A stretch of DNA of 64,000 bases from Gliomastix tumulicola (taxonomy: Eukaryota; Ascomycota; Sordariomycetes; Hypocreales; Bionectriaceae): NCBI GenBank assembly GCA_001599755.1, contig BCHX01000004.1, positions 3,844,001 through 3,908,000 of the forward strand, in the 5' to 3' direction. Of the stretch, positions 53,265 through 64,000 are shown one piece after another. How positions within the stretch are numbered: position 1 is the first letter of the stretch; each line of letters begins with the position of its first letter. Under the pieces are notes generated by a model. That model had not been told where the DNA came from. It searched no databases and saw nothing but the letters and a program-made list of their open reading frames with translations. Made by a program: the position numbers and the translations under genes.

Positions 53265-56200
53265 AGATAAGGTTTCTCTCCCCCAAGAGAGAGAGAGAAA
53301 GAGAGGGAGAGAGGGGTCACCGTCGTGGGTGGGTAAATATTATGTGTGCGTGCGTGTGTGTGTGGGTGGTATTAATATCTCTGTTGGGCATAGGTTCCCC
53401 TTTTTATGCAGAACCGCTTCCCGATTCTGCTTCATGCAAGGCACAACGTTGCCGTTCCCCCTCCCGGAAATGGAATACGTTATTACTGTACCGGACGCCA
53501 GGCGCGTGCAGAATCCTGCTTATCAAGTCATGACCATTCTCCTATTCTCCTTGTGGTTAACGCCCGGAACCCCGCTGAGATGCATTCGAAAAAATTCCCA
53601 TCAGCCCGCGTCCGCCGTCTCGGGATCGGGACCTGCCAGCCAGCCAACCAACCAACCCTTGCTCTCCCCTGCTTGCTTCTGCTGCCGCTGCCGCCTCCCC
53701 CCGTGGATCTGGTCGGAGGCGAGGCGAGGCGAGGCGAGAGCTGAAGTCGTGAATGGGAGGGAGGGAGGGAGGGAGGGGGTTGGAGACTGGAGCGCGATCT
53801 CCCGGATCGGCCTACCCTACGCTCTGATCTAGATTTAGTTTTCGCCACGATGCACAGAGATGTCTGGCTGACCGAGCTGAGCCTCGATCTTGCCACTGTG
53901 AGCGGTCAGAAGTGACTGGTGGGAGAGAAGGGGAGAGAGGAATCATGAATGCAGGAAGGGGTTCTTGATGGCTCTCTCGTTTGGGACTAGATGCGTACAT
54001 CTCGTGCTGCTCGGAGTGAGTTGGTAGGAAAACGGTGGGACATACTGACGTCTCTGGCGGCAACTCGGCAGCGTAGCATCTCGGGAGTCTGGCGCGATCC
54101 TGACATGTTATACTCGGAGTGTCAACTAATCAATCTATCTACGATCTTCAAAGTCCGAACCCAGATACTTGCACCCATGAACCCACGACACCGGCAACTT
54201 TAGCCGCTGTCAACGGCCAGGACATTTCATCTGCGATGCAACTCTGTGCCGTCTTCCGTCCCGTCCAAGTGACCGACAGCTGCGACGATCACTAATCGGG
54301 GGGGCCCTTCGGTCTCGAGATCGACTTTGACAACGCACACGACTGACTTTTGACAAATCATTTACTCCAGATTTTTTTTCCTCTCTGCACCGTCCGGCGC
54401 GGCCTGGATAAACGGCACAACATGACAAGACGGATGATCGGAGTGAATATCCCACACCATACATACATTACATACATACATACCTACGAGAACGCCGGAG
54501 CTGAAAAGTCCTCGGCCGTACAGTGCCGAGCCGAGCACTGCATCTTCGAAGCCCGGATGGCTCGAGGGCTCGAGGACGCGCCCGACGATGATCCTCAGGT
54601 GAGGATGAGGAGGAACCTGTGCGGCGCCAGAAGCAGGCCCTCGCTCGCATTCGGCGCCTCGGGCAAATACCTACTACAGCAGAACCCACCACCGTCAGCA
54701 AGGAAGGGGAAGGCAAAGTCCACCGACCCCCCCTCGCGCGAGGTAAACCTACGAGTTACGACGGCGGACATCACGGGTACCTGTCAGCATCTCGGAAGCT
54801 TGAGGTCTTGCATCCGGGTTGAGTCACAAGACATTGATGCCAGCAGGGGGAGAAGAAGCTCAGTAGGGGGCACCCAACTCGCTTCCCGTCGGACGACCAG
54901 TCCCCCCATTCTTGATCATGCTTCGTTTCCTTCCATTCCTTCCACTTCCTTCTTACATACGCCCCCTCCCTTTCCCTCCCCTTGCCTCCCCTTGCTCGCT
55001 TCGCGCCTGGAAGACAAGGGGTCCGCGTTCCGGTCAGCAAACCGGGTTGCGCCTTTCTCCTTACGCACCTGGAAATCATCGAGGCGCAATAGGCCCGGGC
55101 CTACTTCGCAGGCCGCTTAGGCGCAAATGCACGCAGGCACGATGCTAGATCGGTGATCCGGGCGGAGGGCCGAGAGAACCTACATACATGCAATATAATG
55201 CGCGTGGATAACGTTACAGAGCCCATATTCTACTTCAATGAAAGATTGGCTGGCTCAACACACCCGGGGCGTGCCTTTGTTTCGAAACACTCTTTCGCAT
55301 TGATGGTGATCCCCCCCTTTTGCTTTGATTAGAGTGAGATTCGCGTTGAGTTGAGGACTTTCGTCCGGTGTTACTGTATGCCTCGGACCTTGATCACGGG
55401 GGGCGGGCTGGAATTAGAAACACCACACACACACACACTCAGCCTCGCAACTATAGTGAAACATGTTAAGATCTTAGCATGAACTGGGTCTTTGAATGAA
55501 GCAGTTCGTGTAGACACGCCTCGGTCCGCGATGGGGAAAAAAGGGAATCCTTCCATGCACGCATCCGTTCATTTTCATCAAGGCCGCACGTGGCCGCCCG
55601 ACGGTCCAGCAAGTATGTATGCCCTGCTTTCGTTTTACGCGCGCTTTCCCCCTTGCCTAGTAACTAGGTAGATGCTATTACTCGCTCCGCCCCAAAAGGA
55701 CCTGCGATAGACTTCTACAGTTAATATGCATCTGTATGCACGCCCCCCTCCATCCCCCCCCTTTCCGGCGGCACTTGACCTGTCAGATCTACATGGGGGA
55801 GGGAACAGGCCGCGTCCCTGGTCCTGTTCGATATACAACACTCGTACGAGATTCGACGGGGGAGAGGAGGAGAAAGAAGAAAGAAAACGTACGAGTAGTA
55901 GATGTCCGAGGTTGACAAAGGTTCAAGGCGGGTAGTAACCGTCCAAACTCCAGCTGCACGATCCTGCGAGGGAGACCGATGGACCCCAATGGGGGGTGGT
56001 GCTGTGTCTCCCGCCTGTTGTGCACTCTCACCGCTTTCCCCCGTCCGGGGGGGGGGGGAGGAAGAATATACCAAGTCGGACAAAGGACAGTCGGAGGACA
56101 GAGAGAGAGGATCTCGCGAGAGCAGCCAGAAGAGGGTTGTCGTACGACAAGGGGGGATCTTTTCGTCCTGATCTTTGGGCTTTCCTTGACCACTTCCCCG

Positions 56201-57664
56201 CCGAGAAGAGCGAATCCTTCCTCCAGCCGAGCGAGTCGGTGGCTTGCTTTGATGTTACATGACAAAGATCTTGGAACCGGACCTAAACATGGGTTCGGGG
56301 ACAGCCACCAAAAGTGTGTGTATCAAGAAAAGAAGAAAAAAAAAAAAGGAATAACCCGAGCCATGCAGAGGCAGGATCGGAACTCACCGTGGAATATCAT
56401 GCATGTCGGAGGAAGAGGGAAGAATGGGGTATCGTTTCGTCATCTCTCACGGAGAGATGCACTTTTGTACCCCCCTTTAATGTCCTTGACGAGGTCACAA
56501 GGGGGGGAAGAAAGAAACCCAGCAGCGGCGGACGATCGAGGGAGAGCCGGAGAGCCGTCGTTTATTTTTTTCATTTTTCACAGAGGATGAGTCGGCACTC
56601 TTTTCTGCCAGACTTCTCCCGAGGACACGGCCCTGTTTAACTAGCAGCAGCCCTGCTGGAGTTGGAGGAAACTAACTAAGATGCAAGTCTGCCGTCACCG
56701 TACATCGGTAGCGTCTGCCACGGTCCTGCACCTCATTGACGCATGGATTGGATGGGATTCCCAAGAGCCGGCGGTAGTGAGTATTGGCAGACGCAAGAGA
56801 AAAAAAGCCACGATGAGCTTGCCCAGTCCATCGTCATGCAAGGGCGTTAGCCTCATGCCTGCCTGCCTTGCCTGCCTGGCCTGCCGGAGGGGCGGTAGAG
56901 CAAAACCAACACCGCTCACATGGCAAAGTGGCCAGGTGGGGTTTCCAGCATGGGCATGGGCGCAAGATTGGGACTTGCGTATCGGTTGTAAGGTCTGGGA
57001 ATTGGAGAATATGGACAGGGGCTTTCCCCCTGTCTAGCCCGGGCTGGGGCTACGGGAGCGTCGGAGAGTCGCTGATGAGCTTCTGCCCTCCTCTCCTCGA
57101 CGGTCTATGCGTGATACGAGGCAGAAGGGCTACTACTCGTACTGCGAGAGCCGGGGGGTCGGATGACACAGGCTGGGCAGCTCCAGCATGATCTACGGCG
57201 CAGTTATGGTGATGATGGCATGGCACATATTGCAGCGGCAACCACGTAGCAGCCGGGCCCCTGCCACAGCGAAGCCAAGGCCTGTGACTGGCTGGCTGGC
57301 TGGCTCTGTACGCTTCGGCATAAGCTTGGCTTTGCTGTGTTTGTGTTTGTGTTGCAGGGCCAGCGACTGGACGGAGGACGGCTGCTGACTGCGCGGTTGC
57401 ATGACAACCCATATCATGTAAGCATCCTCCCAAGGCCAGCTTGCTGATCGAAAGGGGCAAAGGAAGTGCACGGATACGGTAACAGACAGAAAAAACCACA
57501 GGAGAAGGCTGGAGCTGGGCTCAGGACGGGGGACCTGTTTTTGGCTGCCTGCCATCATGTCTCACTGACCGACCCCGGCAAGGCGATAACGCCAGCTGAC
57601 AAACGGACCCGAAACACAGACTATTTGCTTGTTTGCTTCCCTCTTTCTTCCCCCCCCCACGAAT

Positions 57665-57686
57665 CTGCTGCTGCTGCTGCTGCTGC
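57665..57686. repeat. CTG trinucleotide repeat
   Basis: Seven tandem CTG copies in non-coding DNA. Confidence 0.9.
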
Positions 57687-57928
57687 CAAACACACGAAAC
57701 AAGCCCGGTTCCCAGTGCATGTCTCTTTGACGGCGCCCTCTCCTTGTAGCTAGAGCCGCCCAGGACGCTAAGGCCCTACGCACACTCGGGGCGAACTAGT
57801 TTCAAAGAAGATCAAACACACACGCACACAAGAAAGTGGGAAAAAGAGGCCCAGCAAAGAAAATGGCTTTTCCGGCCGGCAGCCGGGGCTCTATGCCCGG
57901 GAGGGGGGGCCTAATGCCTCACTCAGCC

Positions 57929-57950
57929 CTCTCTCTCTCTCTCTCTCTCT
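57929..57950. repeat. CT dinucleotide microsatellite
   Basis: Eleven tandem CT copies in the gene-free block. Confidence 0.9.
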
Positions 57951-59014
57951 CCCAACCCAGGACGACGACGACGCCCAGGAGGAGGAAGCTTGCTGTTTCT
58001 CCAGGCCCGTTGTTTAGCTAAGCCATCCTAGCTCGATGCTGGCGCTGTTTTGGCGTTCCTGGCCTTGCCGGAAGTGGTTTAATGGACATCTCATCAAGAA
58101 GAAGTGGGCAGTCAGCTGCCGGGGCCAATGTCTGTTGCTGCTGCGTGCTGGAGCCTGAGGGGAGAGAGGGAGGGAGGGAAATGCAAAAGAGACGACTAGA
58201 AGTGGACTAGACCAGGACAAGGACCTGGCATGACAGATGGAGTATTGATTGCTATTTGCGGTAGAAGCTCGGTCTGTGCATGCCATGGCGGACAGACGAA
58301 GATCAGAGAACTGCGGTAAATCTCCGTGCAGTTGAGTTGGTTTGGTTTCGTCCTGTCTCGCCCTCGTAGTTAGACGCGGGACGATTTGGAATGGACGCGC
58401 GCGCACTTGTGCTGTGATGCAACCCTCCCTCAGTCCCTGAAGTCCCCCCCCCTTCATCCTGTCACTGAGCAGACAGACAGACAGACAGGAAGGCTCTCGA
58501 CGAATCCCATCGTCACGTCTGGCTCTGCATGTACGAGCGAGCAGCTTCCGGCGCCTCCTACTCCGTAGGCTCCTCCCCTCCCCTCCCCTCCCCCCTGTCC
58601 CATTCACGCCGGCAAGCTCTAGCTGCGGCACGGCAGGAGGGCCTTTCCTCGCCTTGGCGTCTGAAGCTTGCTTGCTTGCCTTGTCCATTAAGGCACCCGA
58701 CCCGAGTACGTACGAGTAGTATGCACTCGAGAGTCATAGCAACCTCGCTTACTGCATGCCTCGCGTCTTAGGTGAGCCAATACTTGCAAGGTCCCAAACG
58801 ACAGGGGGGCCCAAGCTCCCTCACCCCAAGCAAACCAAACGGCTCTGTCAGCCCTCCCGAACACCCCGTTGCGGCACTGCCCAGCCAAAAGAGTGGCCTT
58901 GCATGTGCGTGCATCATGCTTCTTTGATGGGCAGTCTCGTGGCTCCGATGCGGACCTGTGGCCTGAGGATTTCGATGATCGGCTCTTCCATCCTTTGGAC
59001 TTTATGTGCCCGTG

Positions 59015-59053
59015 CACACACACACACACACACACATATTCACACACACACAC
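59015..59053. repeat. CA dinucleotide microsatellite, interrupted
   Basis: Two CA runs separated by TATT, about 800 bases upstream of the multicopper oxidase. Confidence 0.85.
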
Positions 59054-59321
59054 CCCTCCCCCTTTCACTCGTGAAAATGCTCGATGGGCTGATCACATCC
59101 AATGGCATGGCTGGAGAAGTCATGCTGACCTCCGCGGACCCGAATCGCCGGTGAGGCAGGCCAGAGGCGCGGTTGTCGCGGACTCGCAGGAGGAGGCCTG
59201 TTCGCTCGCTTCTGTCTCGCCCGTCCGCCCGCCCATTGACCTACCGACCTGTAATTACACACCCGTCACTGGAAGGATGAGAGGGCATGCCCATAGCATG
59301 GAACCGGGGGTGGACAGAGCA

Positions 59322-59406
59322 GACACACACACACACTCTCTCTCTCTCTCTGTCACTCTGTCACTTTCTCTCTGTTGCTGCTGCTGCTGCTCTCCTCCTC
59401 CTCCTC
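59322..59406. repeat. Compound AC/TC/CTG/CTC microsatellite
   Basis: Adjacent short runs of AC, TC, CTG and CTC about 450 bases before the multicopper oxidase ATG. Confidence 0.85.
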
Positions 59407-59639
59407 CGACCGACCGTTCCCTCCTCCCCCCTCCCCGAATCCTTCCTTTCTGACCAGACAGGGCGTAATCAGCTGGTGATCCCGGAGAAAGGTGAGAGGA
59501 GGAATGGGCACCAACCAAGTCTTTCTCGCGCGCAAGACCAGGACCCCGACCTGACTGATCGTACGCTTGCTGCTCTGCGCATTGTACTTTTGTCTCGACC
59601 CGGCCATGCACCGTCCTCCGTCGACCATGCAATGCCATG

Positions 59640-59760
59640 TATATAAGGTCTGGCGATCGCCTCCTGATTTGGTTCTCCCCTTCGTCACTCTGAGCAGTCT
59701 CATCCTCAGACACGCACCCTCTTTCCCTTCCCCCCTCCTCCTCCTTTCCCTTTAACTACT
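59640..59760 (+). promoter_or_regulatory. Core promoter of the multicopper oxidase
   Basis: A clear TATA box, TATATAAG, at 59640-59647 is followed by a pyrimidine-rich stretch (about 59715-59757). This TATA plus CT-box layout is usual for strongly expressed fungal genes, and the ATG at 59818 is 171 bases after the TATA box. Confidence 0.6.
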
Positions 59761-59817
59761 GTCAGTCTCTCTTTTTGACAGCAGCATATTCCCCCCCTTC
59801 CCCGGAAAGCAGCCGCT

Positions 59818-61684
59818 ATGCAGTTCCTCAAGGCCGCCCTTCTCCTGGCGCCTCTGGCCTCGGTGGCCCAGGCTGCCCTGAAGACCTTCAACTTCCAGGT
59901 GTCGGAGGGCAACATTGCCCCGGATGGCTTCACCCGCAAGTACACCCTGATCAACGGCGCGGTCCCCGGTCCCCTCATCGAGGTGAACCAGGGTGACGAG
60001 GTCGAGGTCATCGTGACCAACACCGTCGCCGAGAACTGCACCTTCCACTTCCACGGCATCGAGATGTTCCGCACCCCCTGGAGCGATGGTGTTCCCGGCG
60101 TCTCCCAGCGGCCCATCAAGCAGGGCGAGACCTTCACCTACCGCTGGTCTGCCACCCAGTACGGCGCGTACTGGTACCACTCTCACTACCGTGGCCAGAT
60201 CGAGGACGGTCTGTACGGTGCCATCATCATCCACCCCAAGTCGAGCATCCCCAAGCCCTTCAGCAAGATCGCCGCCAACGAGGTCGCCGCCCTCACTGCT
60301 GCTGAGGCCAAGGTCAAGCCCGTCTTCATCGCCGACATCACCCATCTGCACTCGCACGAGAAGTACGACATCATCAAGTCGTCCGAGATTGAGATTTCCT
60401 GCTACGACTCCATCGTGATCAACGGCAAGGGCAATGTCCAGTGTCTCGACCCCGAGGAGGTCAAGGCCTCTCTCACCGAGACCCAGGAGTTCTTCCTCTC
60501 GCTCGTCGAGGGTGCTGAGATGACTGACAAGTCGTGAGTAATAAACTAAACCCCCCCCTTTCTTCTCTTCCTTCAAGACTGACATGTCGACCAGCTGCTA
60601 CCCTGCTGAGGTCCTGACTGCCGCTCTCGGTGGCGGTAACCTCGAGCTCATGCCCGACGGCATCTTCGAGGGCTGCGTCCCCACCACCGGTTCTCTCGAG
60701 ACCTTCTCCGTCAAGTCCAACGAGTGGGTTGCCTTCAACTTCATCGGTGCCAACAACTTCGTGCTCGCCAGTGTGTCCATCGACGAGCACGACATGTGGG
60801 TGTACGCCGTCGACGGCGAGTACATCAACCCGCAGAAGGTCCAGGCCTTCACGCTCAACAACGGCGACCGTGTCTCCGTCATGGTCAAGCCCACCGTCGC
60901 CGGCGCCTTCAAGATCCGCGTCCACGGCGCCACCCCGCCGCAGATGATCACCGGCCACGCCATCCTCTCCGTCGACGGCATCCGGCCGCGCGAGAACACG
61001 TCGCTCTCGGCCCGCATCCCCAACCTGGACTCGACCTCGTACCTGACCCTCGCCGGCGGGCCCATCAACTCCAACGTCAAGTTCCTCGACTTCTGGGCCG
61101 CCACCCAGTTCAACGTCGACCACATCCCCGCCACCGCCGACGACTTCTTCCTCTTCAACATGCGCGCCGAGTCCTCGTGGGAGTGGGCGCTGAACGAGAC
61201 CCTCTTCGACCCTCACTCCATCGACACCGCCGTCTACCCTGCCCTCTTCAGCCCCAACCCCAACGAGCCCAACGAGGACAACGACGTCGTCATGACCACC
61301 ACCAACAACACCTGGGTCGACCTCGTCTTCGTCGCCGCCCAGGTGCCCATGCCCCCTCACCCCATCCACAAGCACGGCAACAAGATGTACTGGATCGGCT
61401 CCGGTATCGGCGACTTCACCTGGAACTCGGTCAACGAGGCCATCGCCGCCCGCCCCGAGCTCTTCAACCTCGTCAACCCCCCCAAGCTCGACGCCGTCAT
61501 GACTCCGGCTGCTGAGACCGGTGTCGCCTGGGCTGCCGTCCGCTACCACGTCACCGACCCCGGTGCCTGGGCCATCCACTGCCACATCCACAACCACGTC
61601 GAGGGTGGTATGCTTGCCCTCATCCAGGACGGCATCGAGCACTGGCCCACCATCCCCCAGGAGTACTGGGATGCCCTCTGGTAA
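59818..61684 (+). CDS. Secreted multicopper oxidase (ascomycete laccase/ferroxidase-like)
   Basis: Two exons, 59818-60533 and 60595-61684 (601 aa). A signal peptide covers residues 1-19 (MQFLKAALLLAPLASVAQA). The four copper motifs are complete: HFHG with His77 and His79, WYHSHYRGQ with His121 and His123, HPIHKHG (His494, 497, 499) and HCHIHNHVEGGM (His567, Cys568, His569, His573). Met578 stands at the axial type 1 copper position where fungal laccases often have Leu or Phe, so a lower-potential oxidase is expected. Several N-glycosylation sites are seen and there is no membrane anchor. It resembles the group with conidial-pigment (Abr1-like) oxidases, and substrates could be phenols, pigment precursors or iron. 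It has a TATA box and extreme codon bias, which suggest strong expression. Confidence 0.93.
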
Positions 61685-61952
61685 ATGGAGAGAGCCAGAG
61701 AGAGAGAGAGGAGCGGATGATCTGTGGAAGTTTTAGCTCTCCATCATCATCAACGATTGTACAGAATCTTCTTGGATAATTTCTTTTTGTATACAGCAGG
61801 CCAAGCGCTTTTGGCTGGTTTGGATGATACCGGACGTTTTACTACGTGCCTAATGCAAATACTCCAAAAAATCTCTTCGTTCAAACAAGCAAACAAACAG
61901 TTGTGTGTGTGTGTGCATACCTCGGTGACTATCATTTGTGTGACTTCTTAAC

Positions 61953-64000
61953 TCATCGCTTCTTTGGCATCTTCTTCTCTTCCAGTGCCTCGATGTCCTT
62001 GCTCTTGTGGAAGTGCGGTGCTAGCTCTGACAGCCACTTGGCCTCGATCGGCATCACGCTGCGCATGTACTCCTTGGTGGTCTGCACCAGCTCAAAGTAG
62101 ATGACCATCTTCTCCGGCGGATCGACGGCCATGAGCACGCTGCTGGGATGGATCCACACCGTCGTGTTGTTCTTGACGGTGCGGTATGCGTCGCCGCTCT
62201 TCTGCAGCCTCGCGGCGTTGGGGAAGAACCCGGCCGTGATGGCGCGCTTGATGGGTCGCAGGTTCGTCGCGCCGCACGTCGACGGCGCCACCTCGACTCG
62301 CTCGCAGAGCTTGGCCAGCTGGTCGCGCACGTCACGCGCGCGCGTGAGGGACCGCTGCTGCAGGAAGTTCTCCCGCGACCAGATGGGCGAGAAGTCGCTG
62401 TCCACCCACTGGTTCCATATGTTCAGCAGCGTGATGTGGTCGCCGCCGTCCTTGACCGTGAACCGGTTCCGCGCGCTGTCCGCGTGGATCTTCTTGTCCT
62501 TGGGCCGGAAGAAGAGCGCCGACGCCTCGCTGAGCATCGACACGATCGACAGCACCTCCTCCACGCAGCCCTCCTTGTCGGCGGCGAGGACGGCCTTGGC
62601 CAGCATGGGATCGGTCGGGAACTCGGCCATCTGGCGGCCCAGCTTGGTCAGCTCGCCCTTGTGGTTCAGGCCCTGCAGCGCGAACAGCTGATTCAGCGCG
62701 CCGATCAGCGCCTCGGTGGGGGGCGGATCCATAAAGTCGAAGTCGAGCAGCTCGTTGATCCCCAGCGACTTGAGCTGCAGCACCACGCCGTTGAGGTTGG
62801 TCCGCTGGATCTCCGGCGTCGTCGACTCGTCCATTTCGTTCATGTACGCGAATTTGGTGTACAGACGGAAGCACTTGCCAGGCCCGACACGCCCGGCGCG
62901 CCCGCTGCGCTGATTGGCAGACGCTCTCGAACAGGGCACCACGACGAGATTGGACATGCCCGTCGCAGGGTTGTATACATTCTCCTTGACGTATCCGGGA
63001 TCAATGACGTAGACGATGCCGTCGATGGTGAGACTGGTTTCGGCAATATTGGTTGCGAGGACGACTTTGCGCGCTCCCTCCGGAGTGGGCTCGAAAATCT
63101 TGGACTGTAGTTCGGAGGGTAGATTGGCGTAGATGGGACAAATGACCAGCTCCTTGATGCGGCTCCCTAGCTTCTTCGCTGTCTCTGCGATTTCTTGCTC
63201 CGCTGCCTCGATCTCGTCCTGACCGGTCAAGAAGATGAGGATATCACCCTTGTCTTGGGTCGTGTGGATCTGGAACGTTGTCGTGATGGCGGCAGCCAGG
63301 TAATTGGCCTCCGGCGCAGGTGTATAGTAGATGTCGACGGGATATCGACGACCGGGGATGTTGAAGATGGGGGCATCGTCGAAGTAAGTCGAGAATTTCT
63401 CCGCGTTCATGGTGGCAGAGGAAATGAGGAGCTTGAGATCCGGCCTCTCACGAGACAAGTCCTTGACCAACGCAAGCAGAATATCAGTGTGTACCGTCCG
63501 CTCGTGTGCCTCGTCAATCATGAGTGCCGAGTATCCCGAGAGGTCGGGCTCGGTCATGAACTCTCTCAGTAGCATACCGTCTGTCATGTACTTGAGAACT
63601 GTCTTGTCGCTGGTGTTGTCCTCGAATCGGATCGAGTATCCGACTTCATTGCCAACCTTGACGCCCACTTCGTCTGCCACACGAGCGGCAACGCTCATGG
63701 CGGCGACTCGACGAGGCTGCGTGCAGCCAACCTTCATCCCGTTCTTGGTGTACCCTGCTTCGTGGAGATACTGCGGCAGCTGCGTCGTTTTACCACTGCC
63801 CGTCTCTCCAACAATGACAAGGATCTGATGAGTTTCCAGGGCGGCCAGAAACTCGGTGCGATACTGGTATATCGGCAGGGTTTTTCTCGTTTCCTGGATC
63901 GAGAGTGCTTTCTTCTCCGCCGCTTCAATCTGAGCTTCCAAGTACCGTTGTTCCTTGGTGAGGCCCTTGCCCTCGCCCGCCATCCGAGAGTCGAGATTCC
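61953..64000 (-). CDS. PRP2: Pre-mRNA splicing DEAH-box helicase Prp2 (DHX16/Cdc28), 5' end beyond the window
   Basis: The frame is open from the right edge to the stop at 61953-61955 without introns; 676 codons follow the ATG at 63983. Motifs are complete: GETGSGKT (I), CTQPRRVAA (Ia), DEAH (II), SAT (III), FLTGQDEIEAA (IV), TNIAETS (V) and QRSGRAGR (VI), then the winged-helix/ratchet and OB-fold domains. RFEDNTSDKTVLKYMTDGML and QETRKTLPIYQYR match DHX16/Prp2 rather than Prp22 or Prp43. Family members carry several hundred residues before this point, and the frame continues upstream of 63983 (NLDSR), so the Met at 63983 is probably internal. Prp2 remodels the activated spliceosome before the first catalytic step. 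Confidence 0.93.
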   Translation of the reverse strand, partial: NLDSRMAGEGKGLTKEQRYLEAQIEAAEKKALSIQETRKTLPIYQYRTEFLAALETHQILVIVGETGSGKTTQLPQYLHEAGYTKNGMKVGCTQPRRVAAMSVAARVADEVGVKVGNEVGYSIRFEDNTSDKTVLKYMTDGMLLREFMTEPDLSGYSALMIDEAHERTVHTDILLALVKDLSRERPDLKLLISSATMNAEKFSTYFDDAPIFNIPGRRYPVDIYYTPAPEANYLAAAITTTFQIHTTQDKGDILIFLTGQDEIEAAEQEIAETAKKLGSRIKELVICPIYANLPSELQSKIFEPTPEGARKVVLATNIAETSLTIDGIVYVIDPGYVKENVYNPATGMSNLVVVPCSRASANQRSGRAGRVGPGKCFRLYTKFAYMNEMDESTTPEIQRTNLNGVVLQLKSLGINELLDFDFMDPPPTEALIGALNQLFALQGLNHKGELTKLGRQMAEFPTDPMLAKAVLAADKEGCVEEVLSIVSMLSEASALFFRPKDKKIHADSARNRFTVKDGGDHITLLNIWNQWVDSDFSPIWSRENFLQQRSLTRARDVRDQLAKLCERVEVAPSTCGATNLRPIKRAITAGFFPNAARLQKSGDAYRTVKNNTTVWIHPSSVLMAVDPPEKMVIYFELVQTTKEYMRSVMPIEAKWLSELAPHFHKSKDIEALEEKKMPKKR

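Larger units (their letters stand above)
53265..59817. other. 6.5-kb gene-free block rich in microsatellites
   Basis: The longest stretch without a supported gene. It contains GAGGC repeats at 53716-53738, GGGA at 53755-53775, ATAC at 54459-54483, AC at 55424-55438, CTG at 57665-57686, TC at 57929-57950, AGAC at 58471-58488, CA at 59015-59053 and a mixed AC/TC/CTG tract at 59322-59406. ORFs of up to 256 codons (54350-55120) are low-complexity, overlap each other on both strands and lack plausible exons. The right end is the promoter of the multicopper oxidase. A long regulatory region or non-coding RNA is possible but not shown. Confidence 0.5.

Noticed and set aside
54350..55120. 256-codon ORF in the gene desert
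   Set aside because: Low-complexity composition, overlapping ORFs on both strands, no start context and no plausible flanking exons.
50476..59817. A dikaritin (RiPP) cluster around the DUF3328 gene
   Set aside because: I found no secreted precursor with repeated cores between KR sites, no second DUF3328 gene, no tyrosinase and no peptidase.
60473..61642. 389-codon minus-strand ORF across the multicopper oxidase
   Set aside because: It is a shadow of the strongly biased codon use of the oxidase. Its repetitive Val/Asp/Gly composition matches no family.

Overview
The window is nuclear DNA of a filamentous ascomycete, most likely a Sordariomycete. The evidence is short introns (about 50 to 190 bp) with GTRNGT donors and CAG/TAG acceptors, a strong preference for G or C at third codon positions, monocistronic genes on both strands, a Zn2Cys6 regulator, a SepH/Cdc7 septation kinase, ICE2, Scs2/VAP, FOL3 and a UstYa-type DUF3328 protein. 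I support 24 protein-coding genes, most of them rebuilt exon by exon. I find no rRNA, CRISPR array or intact tRNA.

Region 1 (1-15.8 kb) looks like a catabolic gene cluster. It holds a Pcs60-type acyl-CoA ligase ending in AKL (a peroxisomal signal), a small unknown gene, a thiamine-diphosphate enzyme with benzoylformate-decarboxylase-like active-site residues, a salicylate-hydroxylase-like FAD monooxygenase, an anion:cation symporter of the MFS, a Zn2Cys6 regulator and a 3-oxoadipate enol-lactonase-like hydrolase with a mitochondrial-type leader. Three divergent promoter regions in this block carry CGG-N10-CCG or nearly matching palindromes, and two of them share the 12-mer CCGGAAGCATGC. This is the best candidate for an undescribed system: a locally regulated pathway for aromatic (perhaps arylglyoxylate/mandelate-type) acids. 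The substrate is inference.

Region 2 (16-29 kb) is mostly housekeeping: spliceosome factor Yju2, a class I/II aminotransferase, a UPF0662 protein, ribosomal protein P1, a UBA/zinc-finger/UBX protein, the ER contact-site protein Scs2 and a sphingolipid delta-4 desaturase. Region 3 (29-32.6 kb) is a gene-free, partly AT-rich stretch with a 282-bp TA-flanked inverted-repeat element (a Tc1/mariner- or pogo-type MITE) and a degenerate tRNA-like sequence.

Region 4 (32.6-53.3 kb) holds ICE2, an alpha/beta hydrolase, a DUF218 protein, a FOL3 dihydrofolate synthetase with a roughly 300-residue C-terminal extension, a disordered unknown protein, the SepH/Cdc7 kinase (nine coding exons), a kelch-type membrane protein and a DUF3328/UstYa-like protein. 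Region 5 (53.3-64 kb) is a 6.5-kb gene-free block rich in microsatellites, then a secreted multicopper oxidase and the helicase Prp2, whose N-terminus lies beyond the right edge.

All exon borders come from splice consensus, reading frame and protein family likeness. None has been checked against transcripts.
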